Of a DNA stretch of 64,000 nt, positions 24,066 to 33,116 are shown in pieces (position 1 is the first letter of the stretch; every line of letters begins with the position of its first letter). Made by a program: the position numbers and the translations under genes. The notes beneath the pieces are model-generated. The model searched no databases and was not told the origin of the DNA. It saw only the letters and a program-made list of their open reading frames with translations. This DNA is from an uncultured Pseudomonadales bacterium (lineage in GTDB: Bacteria; Pseudomonadota; Gammaproteobacteria; Pseudomonadales; Cellvibrionaceae), in the NCBI GenBank assembly GCA_947489425.1, contig CANLDL010000003.1, positions 393,910-457,909 on the forward strand, read 5' to 3'.

Positions 24066-25793
24066 ATGAGAAATAAAATGAAAGCGTCTCGTCTGCTCAC
24101 GCTAATTGCGGCAGTTTCTGCAATTAGTGTGAGCGCTAACACAATGTCGGATCAGTATTCAGATGCCGCTAAAAAGTGGCTAAACACTGAATTCACTAAA
24201 TCGACGTTGAGCAGAGCAGAGCAAGAAAAAGAACTACAATGGTTTACCAATGCCGCAAAAGAATTTCGCGGGATGGAGATCAATGTGGTATCCGAAACAA
24301 TAACAACCCATGAGTACGAGTCAAAAGTGCTCGCAAAAGCTTTTGCAGAAATCACCGGCATTAAGATTAATCATGACTTAATTGGCGAAGGCGACGTTGT
24401 TGAAAAACTGCAAACGCAGATGCAATCGGATCGTAATATTTATGATGGATGGATTAACGATTCTGACCTAATTGGTACTCACTTTCGTTACGGTAAAGTC
24501 GTCCCCATCTCAGATATGATTGCAGGTGATGCTAAGGATTTAACACTACCCACACTGGATTTAGAAGATTTTATTGGATTAAGCTTTACCACAGGACCCG
24601 ACGGTAAACTCTACCAATTACCAGACCAACAGTTTGCTAATTTATATTGGTTCCGTGCAGATTGGTATGAACGCCCAGACCTTAAAAAGCAGTTTAAAGA
24701 CAAATATGGCTATGAGTTAGGCGTACCCGTTAATTGGTCTGCTTACGAAGACATCGCCAATTTTTTTACTAATGATGTCAAAACTATTGATGGCGAACGA
24801 GTTTATGGGCACATGGACTACGGTAAAAAAGATCCCTCGCTAGGATGGCGCTTTACTGACGCATGGTTCTCTATGGCCGGTGCTGGCGATAAAGGTATTC
24901 CTAATGGCTTACCGGTTGATGAATGGGGTATTCGCATCGATAGCTGCCGTCCTGTTGGTTCTAGCGTTTCTCGTGGTGGTGCAACCAATGGCCCTGCAGC
25001 AGTTTATGCAACAACAAAGTATGTCGATTGGCTACGCCAATACGCACCGCCAGAAGCACAAGGTATGACTTTTGGTGAGGCAGGCCCTGTACCCGGCCAA
25101 GGAAATATTGCACAGCAAATTTTTTGGTACACCGCCTTTACTGCTGCCCTAACTGAACAGAGCTTACCGGTAGTCAATAAAGATGGCACTCCAAAATGGC
25201 GTATGGCTCCTTCACCTAAGGGCCCTTACTGGGAAGAGGGAATGAAACTTGGTTATCAAGATGCTGGCTCGTGGACATTTTTGAAATCAACACCAGACAA
25301 ACGTCGCTTAGCCGCTTGGTTATATGCACAATTTACTGTATCTAAAACTGTGTCATTAAAGAAAACACTTGTGGGTTTAACGCCAATTCGTGAATCCGAT
25401 ATTAATTCACCAGAGATGACTGCCGCCGCGCCTAAGCTCGGTGGGTTAGTTGAATTTTATCGCAGCCCTGCTCGCCTACAATGGTCACCAACCGGCACCA
25501 ATGTGCCAGACTATCCAAAGCTAGCACAACTCTGGTGGCAATATATTGCTGAGGCTGCAAGCGGAGAATCAACACCACAACAAGCCTTAGACGGCCTTGC
25601 AAAGGCGCAAGATAAAGTACTCCGACGCTTAGAACGAGCGAAAGTACAAGGTGCCTGTGGTCCTAAACTTAACAAGCCCCGAGACCCTAGCTACTGGTTA
25701 AGCCAACCCGGCTCTCCCAAGGCAAAACTTGCTAATGAGAAACCCCAAGGTAAAACGATTGCTTACTCAGAGTTATTAAAAAGTTGGCAATAA
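24066..25793 (+). CDS. glpV: Glycerol ABC transporter substrate-binding protein GlpV
   Basis: 575 residues. I chose ATG 24066, which follows GGTGGAGGG by 7 bp and starts the signal peptide (MKASRLLTLIAAVSAISVSA); a GTG at 24051 lies within the ribosome-site region. The mature protein is a large family-1-type solute-binding protein (WINDSDLIGTHFRYGKVVPI, YGMDYGKK-type linker, FTNDVKTIDGERVYGHMDYG). Its length, above 550, is typical of this subgroup. It completes the operon glpK-glpSTPQUV. The 137 bp before it may hold an internal promoter for the abundant binding protein. Confidence 0.87.
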   Translation: MRNKMKASRLLTLIAAVSAISVSANTMSDQYSDAAKKWLNTEFTKSTLSRAEQEKELQWFTNAAKEFRGMEINVVSETITTHEYESKVLAKAFAEITGIKINHDLIGEGDVVEKLQTQMQSDRNIYDGWINDSDLIGTHFRYGKVVPISDMIAGDAKDLTLPTLDLEDFIGLSFTTGPDGKLYQLPDQQFANLYWFRADWYERPDLKKQFKDKYGYELGVPVNWSAYEDIANFFTNDVKTIDGERVYGHMDYGKKDPSLGWRFTDAWFSMAGAGDKGIPNGLPVDEWGIRIDSCRPVGSSVSRGGATNGPAAVYATTKYVDWLRQYAPPEAQGMTFGEAGPVPGQGNIAQQIFWYTAFTAALTEQSLPVVNKDGTPKWRMAPSPKGPYWEEGMKLGYQDAGSWTFLKSTPDKRRLAAWLYAQFTVSKTVSLKKTLVGLTPIRESDINSPEMTAAAPKLGGLVEFYRSPARLQWSPTGTNVPDYPKLAQLWWQYIAEAASGESTPQQALDGLAKAQDKVLRRLERAKVQGACGPKLNKPRDPSYWLSQPGSPKAKLANEKPQGKTIAYSELLKSWQ

Positions 25794-26345
25794 GTAACAC
25801 TTACATTACCTGCTAAAACTGATCATATATTAATTGGTTAAGCGGTAATGTATAAACTCGACAACAACGTAAGTTATTCATTTATTTAATTGACATCACT
25901 GTGTTTTCAAAAAATAGATGGATAACTTACAACTCTGTTTTAAGAGATTTATGTGGCACCTCAATAAAATAATAACCTATTATTTGACACTGTTTCATAA
26001 GCTATCTCTACCTCGGTCATTGACTACATATATCCATTATCTTCAACTTTTCTCTCAAAAGCCCTCCCGCCCATCACGTTTGATAAGATATTCTAAAGAG
26101 TAGAATCACACTTAGAATAATTTTAATCAAAACAGAAACGTAATATAAACAGTATTTGTTAGCTCTTTAACGCTATGAAAATCAAAGCTATATAGATTTA
26201 TCGTTATACATTTGGCACTTTACTGCTCTGCAAGAGTCCACTCTATATATTGCAGGGCTTATCAATGAAAAGTACTAGTAATACCACTTAAAAAGCTTTT
26301 AGATAAAGACATATCCCCTACTCAGTAGTAAAGTAGGAGATATCA
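25794..26345. other. Intergenic stretch, no gene seen
   Basis: About 550 bp between glpV and alkB. A long-looped inverted repeat TTACATTACC ... GGTAATGTATA at 25801-25855 follows glpV but lacks a T tract. A 61-codon open frame at 25918-26103 has no ribosome site and an arbitrary composition, so I do not accept it. The alkB promoter probably lies in the last 150 bp. Confidence 0.5.
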
Positions 26346-27458
26346 GTGCTTAAAGTGGGGCTTATGCTTAAAATACCTCAAGACATTTCTCTAGCGCAAA
26401 AGCTTTGGGTATCGCTCTATAGCCTAGCTTTTTTGGCAGGTTTTACGTTTTTCTGGTGGCCGTTATTATTGCTTGCCGAGCCTAGCCATTGGCCGTGGCT
26501 AATCCCCCTCAATACTTTTATTGTTTTACCTCTGCTTGATGCAGCTATAGGCCGCTATAAAGTAAATTTAAGCGATGCACAGGTTGCATGGTCCAAACAG
26601 CAGCTGTGGATTCGTCTTTTACCATTCCTGTGCTTACCTGTATTTTTGAGCTACCAAATTATTATTGCTGGCTATTTTATTAACGCAACTAGCCTTATTG
26701 ATCAATTAGGCTGGCTACTTACTGCAGGCATTGCCGGTGGTGTACTTGCTATTAATATTGGCCATGAGCTTATTCATCGCAAAACAAAATGGGAGCAACG
26801 CACGGGTGGGCTTTTATTGTCGAGCGTTGGCTATGGTAGCTTTAAGGTGGAGCATGTACATGGGCATCACGTATGGGTAGCAACACCGGAGGATGCAACA
26901 ACAGCACCAAAGGGTATGCATATTTACCATTTTTGGCTGAGAGCACTCACTAAAACACCACTTAAGGCCTTTCAGATTGCTCAACAACGCGCCTCAAAAA
27001 AAGGCTCCAAGCTTAATGAATTTATTGTACTTTACGCTGTTAGTAGCGTCTTTTTAATCACTTATATTATTGCCTTTGGGTTAATGGGTGCCATTTATTG
27101 GCTGGCACACAGTACTATCGCCATTTTGTTGCTAGAAACGGTTAACTATATTGAGCATTATGGCTTATCCCGTTCAAAAAAAGGGAGTCGCTACGAGCCA
27201 ACGACGCATATTCACTCTTGGAACTCATCACACTTACTGACTAATTTTTTACTCTTTAACCTACAGCGACATTCCGACCATCACGCGCACGCTTCACGCC
27301 CCTATCAAACACTGCGGCATTTTGATGACTCCCCGCAAATGCCACAAGGTTATGCAGCGATGATTATGATGTCGCTACTACCGCCTTTGTGGTTTAAGGT
27401 TATGCACCACCAACTTGAGTTACAAGTAAAGCCTCTCGATAAAACAATAGAGTACTGA
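26346..27458 (+). CDS. alkB: Alkane 1-monooxygenase (AlkB-type membrane di-iron hydroxylase)
   Basis: 370 residues with about six transmembrane helices and the histidine boxes of the AlkB/fatty-acid-desaturase superfamily: NIGHELIHRKTKWEQR, EHVHGHHVWVATPEDAT, NYIEHYGLSRSKKGSRYEP (the AlkB-specific box with His) and LQRHSDHHAHASRPYQTLR. Together they coordinate the di-iron centre that oxidises medium-chain alkanes to 1-alkanols. It starts at GTG 26346, 6 bp after AGGAG; ATG 26364 is an alternative. No rubredoxin or rubredoxin-reductase gene lies beside it, so electron donors must be encoded elsewhere. Confidence 0.92.
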   Translation: MLKVGLMLKIPQDISLAQKLWVSLYSLAFLAGFTFFWWPLLLLAEPSHWPWLIPLNTFIVLPLLDAAIGRYKVNLSDAQVAWSKQQLWIRLLPFLCLPVFLSYQIIIAGYFINATSLIDQLGWLLTAGIAGGVLAINIGHELIHRKTKWEQRTGGLLLSSVGYGSFKVEHVHGHHVWVATPEDATTAPKGMHIYHFWLRALTKTPLKAFQIAQQRASKKGSKLNEFIVLYAVSSVFLITYIIAFGLMGAIYWLAHSTIAILLLETVNYIEHYGLSRSKKGSRYEPTTHIHSWNSSHLLTNFLLFNLQRHSDHHAHASRPYQTLRHFDDSPQMPQGYAAMIMMSLLPPLWFKVMHHQLELQVKPLDKTIEY

Positions 27459-27510
27459 GAAATGGAGCTCCTTTAACAGATTATTACAATCAACAGAAAT
27501 CAGTATTAAT

Positions 27511-27942
27511 ATGAAAAATAACTTAACATTTTTATCACCCCTACTTTTCATCCTACCCCTTGTTGCCTTTGCCGACACATCACCACGAGACGTTTACGAG
27601 AAGTACAACTCAAAGGTTAAAGCAGGCATAAGCTTTGAAGAAGAAAAGTCTTACTTTACGCAAAGAAAACAAGACGAAGTAGTATCTAAGATACCTCGTT
27701 ATATGAAGCAGCTAAACAAATCTCGTAGTGAAGTTATCGAATTTTATTTAGATATAACGATGAATACCGCCAAGTGCAAAGCAATTACCTTAACCAATGA
27801 AAGTATTGATGGAGATACTGCAAATCTGGAGTACTCACAAAAAGACATCTGCGGCAATAGATCTAGTTCGCCACAAAAGCAAAAAATAAAAATGATAAAA
27901 GAGAATGGTTGGAAAATAGATAAAATTGCTATTAGTATTTAA
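27511..27942 (+). CDS. Exported hypothetical protein
   Basis: 143 residues with a signal peptide (LSPLLFILPLVAFAD). The mature domain has helical SPRDVYEKYNSKVKAGISFE followed by beta strands and ends in MIKENGWKIDKIAIS, a layout resembling DUF4878 / SnoaL-like (NTF2-fold) lipoproteins. Two Cys (AKCKAI, DICGN) may pair. It is 52 bp downstream of alkB in the same direction but without a shared function I can name. Its 3' end almost abuts the convergent gene at 27944. Confidence 0.6.
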   Translation: MKNNLTFLSPLLFILPLVAFADTSPRDVYEKYNSKVKAGISFEEEKSYFTQRKQDEVVSKIPRYMKQLNKSRSEVIEFYLDITMNTAKCKAITLTNESIDGDTANLEYSQKDICGNRSSSPQKQKIKMIKENGWKIDKIAISI

Positions 27943-27943
27943 C

Positions 27944-28372
27944 TCAATTTACTAGTAAAAAATACTTTTTCTTTAATACAACAACAAACACATAACAAAG
28001 GAGTATCACGCTAATAGTCGACAAAATATCGAGAAAAGTATGGTATTCCAAATATATAAGCATCCAAAAATACGAGAACAATAAAGCGCCTAAAATATAT
28101 TTAAAGGTAGATTTAATCCTATACACACACAGGGAGAGAGCAAAAAATAGTGCAGAGTGAGTACTGTAATCCAGCCCCATTTTTGGCCACACCTTATAGA
28201 TATTATCTAGAAACATAAACCCATAAACCACAAACAGCAAGATAGTTAACAGAAACAGCTGCCCTTTAAAAAATCTTTTTGATTCTTTATATGTCAGATA
28301 TAAGCAGTACGCCAAGAGCAATGCAATTGCAGGCATATATGCATCGGCTAAGATTGCTAGCAACCTACTCAT
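27944..28372 (-). CDS. Multi-helix membrane protein
   Basis: 142 residues with about five transmembrane helices (ILADAYMPAIALLLAYCLYL, LFLLTILLFVVYGFMFL, LFFALSLCVYRI, ILGALLFSYFWMLIYLEYH, LSTISVILLCYVFVVVL), ending in a basic KKK. No catalytic motif or family is recognised. It converges with the exported protein at 27511 with a 1-bp gap. Confidence 0.6.
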   Translation of the reverse strand: MSRLLAILADAYMPAIALLLAYCLYLTYKESKRFFKGQLFLLTILLFVVYGFMFLDNIYKVWPKMGLDYSTHSALFFALSLCVYRIKSTFKYILGALLFSYFWMLIYLEYHTFLDILSTISVILLCYVFVVVLKKKYFLLVN

Positions 28373-28402
28373 TATTTTTATACTGGAAATGAGTTAACAA
28401 AC

Positions 28403-29266
28403 TTAAATAGCTGCGGCACCTTTGCGTTTTAATATAGAGGTTAGTGAAGTCGCCCATTTGCTTATCGAACTTTCTATCTCACGGCTCATACTCTCGACAA
28501 CAACGCTATTGAAGTGTTTAGACGATTGCTTATTTAAAAAAGCTTCATAAGCGGTTAGCTCATCAAAGGGAATATCTTTGTAAGAGTAAATAAAAGAGAG
28601 CCATATATCTTTTTGAAGAGTTGCTTTTGTTTGCTCTGCAATTGAATCCAAATATGTTGAAAACGGTGCGACATCCAAATTTTTGTTGGGGTTTCTAGCA
28701 GTCATAACTGCAGAAAATATAGCAATACTGGTATGTTTTTGAATATCTGCATTCATTGTCGTGGCGTTCAACAAGTCATCAAACCGCTTAGCACTTTCTA
28801 AACGTTCGGTATCAGATAGCAACTGATCTTCTGTTGCTGCTATTTCATTATAAACCTCGGGATTTGCTGCATCGGTCTCTGCTCGTGATACCTTTTTGCC
28901 CAGAGGGGACTCATACCATTTGATTAATTGATTGGCCTCGCTCTGGCTAATCTCGCTACGTAATGATGAACGTATGCCCGACAAAATATCTGAGGCCAAA
29001 ATAGTTTGGTCGATACTAGCCAGTATTAAATCATAAGCAAATTCTGGTAGTGCACCCTCTTCTCCTCTGGCATCGCTCATACCCGCTTTAAGCAACTCAG
29101 GAAACTGCTCTATTTGTGCAGACAAACCTGAGCCTTGTAAAACTTTGTCGAGAGATTCTTCTGAAATACTTTCTGCGCTTATGTGAGTAGAAAAGAACAC
29201 AGATAGCGATACAAACAGTGACATGCAATAAAATGAAACGCAGGTTTTGCTTACAGAATTAAACAT
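28403..29266 (-). CDS. Exported helical protein, DUF2059-like
   Basis: 287 residues with a signal peptide (about 1-31, SLFVSLSVFFSTHISA). The mature protein is helical, and the segment QLIKWYESPLGKKVSRAETD matches the typical DUF2059 feature of a Trp/Tyr-Ser-Pro-x-Gly-Lys helix. A second weaker repeat of this kind (LTAYEAFLNKQSSKHFNSVV) lies near the C-terminus, so the protein may carry two copies of the domain. Function unknown. It is 30 bp upstream of the membrane protein ending at 27944 and may form an operon with it. Confidence 0.65.
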   Translation of the reverse strand: MFNSVSKTCVSFYCMSLFVSLSVFFSTHISAESISEESLDKVLQGSGLSAQIEQFPELLKAGMSDARGEEGALPEFAYDLILASIDQTILASDILSGIRSSLRSEISQSEANQLIKWYESPLGKKVSRAETDAANPEVYNEIAATEDQLLSDTERLESAKRFDDLLNATTMNADIQKHTSIAIFSAVMTARNPNKNLDVAPFSTYLDSIAEQTKATLQKDIWLSFIYSYKDIPFDELTAYEAFLNKQSSKHFNSVVVESMSREIESSISKWATSLTSILKRKGAAAI

Positions 29267-29322
29267 ACTTACCTCTTAAATTATCGCAGCTTATAGTAAG
29301 CCACAGCCAATGAAGCAACAGA

Positions 29323-29709
29323 CTATGGGTCGATGTTATTTTTTACACTACCTAAAACCAACCCTATGACACCATAAATAACAATGCAGAAAATAACACC
29401 AAAGATGACGACTGAAGATGTTTCTGTCACATCTAAAATATTACCTTGAGTCGAAGCTATACCAAACAGTGTGGCCACCTCGTAAATAAAAAACTGATGA
29501 ACCGATTCAACCAAATAGGCCACAAAAGCAAAAGGAACAGCAACGGGCCCTAAAAACCCAAAACCTAGCAACCCCTTTGATGCTTGCCAAACAACAGCAC
29601 CAACTGACATTGATCTTAAGGTTACTCTTATCATTGGCCGTCGCTTACGTGTAATATAAAAAACAACAACAGGGATAAGCCAAAGAAGATTAAAATATAA
29701 TATTGGCAT
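29323..29709 (-). CDS. Multi-helix membrane protein
   Basis: 128 residues: helix 1 LYFNLLWLIPVVVFYI, a basic loop (TRKRRPMIRVTLR), a Gly/Ala-rich second segment (GFGFLGPVAVPFAFVAYLV), and helix 3 VVIFGVIFCIVIYGVIGLVL. It is reminiscent of small inner-membrane proteins of the respiratory chain, but no family can be named. It lies 33 bp from the neighbouring gene on the same strand. Confidence 0.55.
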   Translation of the reverse strand: MPILYFNLLWLIPVVVFYITRKRRPMIRVTLRSMSVGAVVWQASKGLLGFGFLGPVAVPFAFVAYLVESVHQFFIYEVATLFGIASTQGNILDVTETSSVVIFGVIFCIVIYGVIGLVLGSVKNNIDP

Positions 29710-29742
29710 TTATGTTTACAACCAACTGGCCTTAATAAAAAT

Positions 29743-30144
29743 TTACGGATTAATAAAAGCAAGCTCGGCGGATATAATTTTTTTAACGAGCATTTTATTC
29801 GAATACTTAATGATAACACTATCGTCATACACAATTAATTCATAGGTAGTAGGTGCCTTAACTTGCTTTTTTATCTCTATAATAGTCACTATCTCTTTAT
29901 TAGAAGGTAGTTTTTCAATAAGTTTCCATCCCGATCGATTATTTTTCAGCCACTTGTTTAATGCAATAACCTGAGGCGTTTTTTCGGTGTACTCGAAGGG
30001 GCGTAAAAAGTTATTGAATTTTTTAAAATAAACGACCTCTATTTTTTCGATTTTTCCGCTACTGATCCGGAGGCTATCAGCATGGGCTTGAATACTACAC
30101 AGAGCGAATACCAAATACACTATGCTTCTTATCAATAAGCTCAT
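29743..30144 (-). CDS. Exported hypothetical protein overlapping a LysR gene
   Basis: 133 residues from the ATG at 30144, whose signal peptide (SLLIRSIVYLVFALCSIQAH) is normal; the longer upstream frame lies inside the LysR gene. The mature domain is beta-rich and basic (IEKIEVVYFKKFNNFLRPFE, KEIVTIIEIKKQVKAPTTYE). The ATG overlaps the LysR stop by 4 bp (ATGA), so it is translated from the LysR transcript. No family is recognised; co-transcription suggests a link to that regulator. Confidence 0.6.
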   Translation of the reverse strand: MSLLIRSIVYLVFALCSIQAHADSLRISSGKIEKIEVVYFKKFNNFLRPFEYTEKTPQVIALNKWLKNNRSGWKLIEKLPSNKEIVTIIEIKKQVKAPTTYELIVYDDSVIIKYSNKMLVKKIISAELAFINP

Positions 30145-31064
30145 AGTAGATTCTTTTGTTTTTCTTCCTTCTGCGAGGCTATATCTTTGGTCATCTCTTC
30201 CATTAACCAACTTTGAAATGCCTTCATAGGATAAGTTAATGCGCGCTTCTTTTGGTACACCAAATAGAAGGATTTATCGGTGATCAAGAATTCATCAAGC
30301 GGAGCTATTAGCTTTCCTGTAGCGATCTCATCGCTAACAAAACCAACATCGGCAAGTGCAAACCCCAAGCCATTAATTGCAGCCGAGGTTGTTAATGAGC
30401 CGCTAGACAAGTACAAACCTCGCTTTGTTTCTTTATAAGAGACACCGACTTGCTTAAACCAACGCGGCCATTCGTCCTTACGTTTTGGGATATGCAATAG
30501 TGTGTAATTAAGCAAATCTGCGGGTGTATATATTTCCTCGCCATTGAGTAAGCTCGGGTTACAAACCGGCACTTGTTGATAGTGCCTAAGCAATTGCACC
30601 TCAATATCGCTCCATTGTCCATGGCCAAAATAAACCGCCATATCAGTCTCGCTACGCTCAAAATCGATCAAGCCTGTCTCTGCCGACATCTCTATCTCGA
30701 CATCGGGCTGAGCCTCGTAAAAGCTACTAATACGCGGCAATAGCCAGCGAGTAAGGAATGCAGGCGCCACACTCAAGTGTAGCTGCCCTGTTTGATGGGT
30801 TGATATAAGGTTTTGAGTCGCTCGATCTATCTCAAAAAGCGCCTCTTGTACCGAGTGATAGTACTGCTCACCAGCCGCCGTGAGCATAATGCGCCGTGTA
30901 CGCCTAACAAATAGCTCTATACCTAAGAACTCTTCAAGACTTTTAACCTGATGGCTCACCGCAGAAGGCGTAACAAACAGCTCGACTGATGCCGCTTGAA
31001 AGCTACCTAAACGGGCGGCAGCGGTAAAGCTTTTTAGTGCAGTAAGTGGAGGTAGACGATTCAT
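30141..31064 (-). CDS. LysR-family transcriptional regulator, GcvA-like
   Basis: 307 residues. The N-terminus PPLTALKSFTAAARLGSFQA with AASVELFVTPSAVSHQVKSL is the GcvA-subgroup HTH, followed by LEEFLGIELFVRRTRRI and the effector domain (RWLLPRISSFYEAQPDVEIE, GLGFALADVGFVSDEI). GcvA-like regulators control diverse targets such as amino-acid catabolism and beta-lactamases. The neighbour on the divergent side is a short 57-residue gene. Its 3' end is coupled by a 4-bp overlap to an exported protein, which is unusual for a LysR gene. Confidence 0.88.
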   Translation of the reverse strand: MNRLPPLTALKSFTAAARLGSFQAASVELFVTPSAVSHQVKSLEEFLGIELFVRRTRRIMLTAAGEQYYHSVQEALFEIDRATQNLISTHQTGQLHLSVAPAFLTRWLLPRISSFYEAQPDVEIEMSAETGLIDFERSETDMAVYFGHGQWSDIEVQLLRHYQQVPVCNPSLLNGEEIYTPADLLNYTLLHIPKRKDEWPRWFKQVGVSYKETKRGLYLSSGSLTTSAAINGLGFALADVGFVSDEIATGKLIAPLDEFLITDKSFYLVYQKKRALTYPMKAFQSWLMEEMTKDIASQKEEKQKNLL

Positions 31065-31218
31065 AACATACCTTTATGACAGTTTAGAGTCACTCATAGG
31101 TGAATATATTTCAACTATAGCATGAAATTAGATCGTTTGTTTTCAGCATTCGAAATACCTAATATATCACCCATGCACTCAAGTGCACCCAAACATGAAA
31201 CACAACCAGGAGATAGAC

Positions 31219-31392
31219 ATGAACTTCGATACTACATCAGTTGCAACTAACGAATTAGGCCAGGTTGACGTTAATTACTACGTGAAAAAAGCGCACAGCC
31301 TTAGAAGTGAAGCAATGAGTTCTCACTCATGCAAACTTTGTGTTGTTATCAAAGAGCGCATAGTAGCAATTATGAACAGCTGGATGGTTTAA
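31219..31392 (+). CDS. Small conserved-looking basic protein
   Basis: 57 residues from the ATG at 31219, which has the ribosome site CAGGAG 8 bp upstream. The layout is a polar N-terminus, then VKKAHSLRSEAMSSHSCKLC and a C-terminal amphipathic helix, VIKERIVAIMNSWMV. The size, the HSLRSE segment and the strong downstream terminator make it a real single-gene transcript, similar in type to DUF1127/YjiS-like small proteins, but I do not claim that family. Divergent from the GcvA-like regulator, so it could be its target. Confidence 0.65.
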   Translation: MNFDTTSVATNELGQVDVNYYVKKAHSLRSEAMSSHSCKLCVVIKERIVAIMNSWMV

Positions 31393-31452
31393 TTACCACC
31401 TACCCCCCGAGTTTAACCACCACTATGTTGTATTAGTCAGACATAGCTTATA

Positions 31453-31476
31453 GGGCAGTTTATCTGCCCTTTTTTT
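31453..31476 (+). terminator. Rho-independent terminator after the small basic protein
   Basis: GGGCAG-TTTAT-CTGCCC hairpin (6-bp GC-rich stem, 5-nt loop) followed by seven T. It lies 60 bp after the stop of the 57-residue gene. Confidence 0.85.
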
Positions 31477-31554
31477 ATGCCCACTTTTTATTCCTAAAAA
31501 GTACCAAACTAAGCCCTCTAACTTGGCAAGCAAGCCAAAGGACTTTCAGCTGAG

Positions 31555-31761
31555 CTAGTCGTTACGCTTCTTCTTAATAGCGTAATAAAGCACAAAGGCC
31601 AATAAGCTAATACCCGCTACCAACCACAACAAATGCTCCATAAAGTGAGAAGCCTCACTACTGCCATGACCAGGATGCGCATTGGCTAAAATGGGAAAAA
31701 ATATAGCCATCACAATTATACTGAGCGGTATGATAATCTGGGTTTGGAAAAAATTGTTCAT
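31555..31761 (-). CDS. Small membrane protein at the end of the urease operon
   Basis: 68 residues: a signal-anchor helix (IIIPLSIIVMAIFFPILANA) immediately followed by HPGHGSSEASHFMEH, then a second helix (LLWLVAGISLLAFVLYYAI) and a basic tail (KKKRND). Four His in the periplasmic loop suggest metal contact. It is 40 bp downstream of ureG on the same strand, so a role in nickel handling for urease is a reasonable inference. Unlike HupE/UreJ nickel permeases it is far too short to be a transporter alone. Confidence 0.6.
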   Translation of the reverse strand: MNNFFQTQIIIPLSIIVMAIFFPILANAHPGHGSSEASHFMEHLLWLVAGISLLAFVLYYAIKKKRND

Positions 31762-31801
31762 TCGTTTTACCTGAGTTAAGTTTACAGTTTATAAAAAGTC
31801 A

Positions 31802-32416
31802 TTAGGCGGTTTTTAACATGCCGGCATCAATAATAAAGTCGATAATGCTCTGTAGGCCTTCTTTTGTTTTTAAGTTCGAAAAGATAAAAGGCCTATCGCC
31901 ACGCATTTTTTTAGCATCGCGATCCATTACTTCTAATGATGCTCCAACGATTGGTGCCAAATCTATTTTATTAATGATGAGCAAATCTGATTTAGTAATA
32001 CCTGGCCCACCCTTACGCGGGATTTTATCGCCAGCAGAGACATCAATCACGTAAATAGTCAGATCAGAAAGCTCTGGGCTAAAGGTCGCGCTCAAATTAT
32101 CGCCACCGCTTTCTATCATTACCATATCTAAGCCTTCGTGGCGCTGACAAAGATCTTCGACAGCCGCTAAATTCATCGATGCATCTTCGCGAATAGCTGT
32201 ATGCGGGCAACCACCGGTTTCGACACCGACGATTCTATCCTCTGTTAGTGCTTCGTGATGCGTTAAAAATTTGGCATCTTCTTTGGTATAAATATCGTTT
32301 GTCACGACGGCGATATTATATTGATCTCGCATAGCAATGCAAAGCTCTCGTAGCAATGCCGTTTTACCCGAGCCTACTGGGCCACCAACGCCCATTCGTA
32401 ATGTTTGTTTTTTCAT
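31802..32416 (-). CDS. ureG: Urease accessory GTPase UreG
   Basis: 204 residues from the ATG at 32416, which follows AGAAGAGG; an upstream extension of the frame is discounted because it overlaps ureF. The P-loop is [14 protein letters not shown], then [15 protein letters not shown], the metal-binding CPH motif in [17 protein letters not shown], and NKIDLAP for guanine specificity. UreG dimerises with nickel and GTP and delivers nickel to the UreDF-urease complex. It is the last catalytic-assembly gene of the operon. Confidence 0.96.
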   Translation of the reverse strand: MKKQTLRMGVGGPVGSGKTALLRELCIAMRDQYNIAVVTNDIYTKEDAKFLTHHEALTEDRIVGVETGGCPHTAIREDASMNLAAVEDLCQRHEGLDMVMIESGGDNLSATFSPELSDLTIYVIDVSAGDKIPRKGGPGITKSDLLIINKIDLAPIVGASLEVMDRDAKKMRGDRPFIFSNLKTKEGLQSIIDFIIDAGMLKTA

Positions 32417-32426
32417 ACAACCTCTT

Positions 32427-33116
32427 CTAGGATCTAAATAATCGTGAATACTGTGTTTCGTGCCATGCGCTTGCCATCGCCAAACCCGGCAGCGAGGCAC
32501 CAATGTCATCGTCTTCAATCGCTTGCGCTTTATCCAAAACCTCTGGCAACTGCTCGCCCAACTTTATCAGTAATTTTTGTGCAGCAGTTTGGCCGAGAGG
32601 CACTAGTTTTGTTGCCGCTGCAATTTGGTTTTCTAACCATGCCCAACAATAACCCACCAGCGCACTTTTTTTGTCGATTTGCCAATGGCTTGCGGCCAAT
32701 GCAAAGGCTGCAATAAAACTGATAGAGTCTTCGGCAAAAGCTTTTTTCCAAAACTCAAGATCATCAAGTTCTAGCTGATCAAGCAGACGTATTAATGCAG
32801 AACCCATTGCAGTCTCGGTTAGCGATAACTCGCTCGTCTCGCGGCAAGCCAGCACTGTTGCATTCCAATAGGCAAATTGCTCGGCATCGTTATTATTAAC
32901 AGCGTCTAATAAGCGAATTAATAAAGGCAAGTCAACCACTGCTATAGATTCATCCAACAGTAGTTGGCACCAATCGTAGGTTTCTTCGCTGGTGCTAATC
33001 CAGTTGCTATCAACAGCGTACTCCAGTCCTTGCGAAAAGGAGTAGCCACCAACGGGAAGGCTCGCACTACTTAGCTGCATAAGGCGCAGCAGGCTTGTCT
33101 CAGTGCTCGTGATCAT
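32427..33116 (-). CDS. ureF: Urease accessory protein UreF
   Basis: 229 residues from the ATG at 33116. UreF hallmarks are [20 protein letters not shown] then [11 protein letters not shown], and the C-terminal helix [19 protein letters not shown]. UreF acts with UreD as a checkpoint that couples UreG GTP hydrolysis to nickel insertion. Its start overlaps the 3' end of ureE by 17 bp, which argues for coupled translation; ureG follows after 10 bp. Confidence 0.94.
   Translation of the reverse strand: MITSTETSLLRLMQLSSASLPVGGYSFSQGLEYAVDSNWISTSEETYDWCQLLLDESIAVVDLPLLIRLLDAVNNNDAEQFAYWNATVLACRETSELSLTETAMGSALIRLLDQLELDDLEFWKKAFAEDSISFIAAFALAASHWQIDKKSALVGYCWAWLENQIAAATKLVPLGQTAAQKLLIKLGEQLPEVLDKAQAIEDDDIGASLPGLAMASAWHETQYSRLFRS

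Noticed and set aside
25918..26103. 61-codon + strand open frame between glpV and alkB
   Set aside because: No ribosome site, no domain, composition like surrounding intergenic DNA; not supported as a gene.
32416..32518. N-terminal extension of ureG by 34 codons
   Set aside because: It overlaps ureF, has no homology to UreG, and the ATG at 32416 has a ribosome site.
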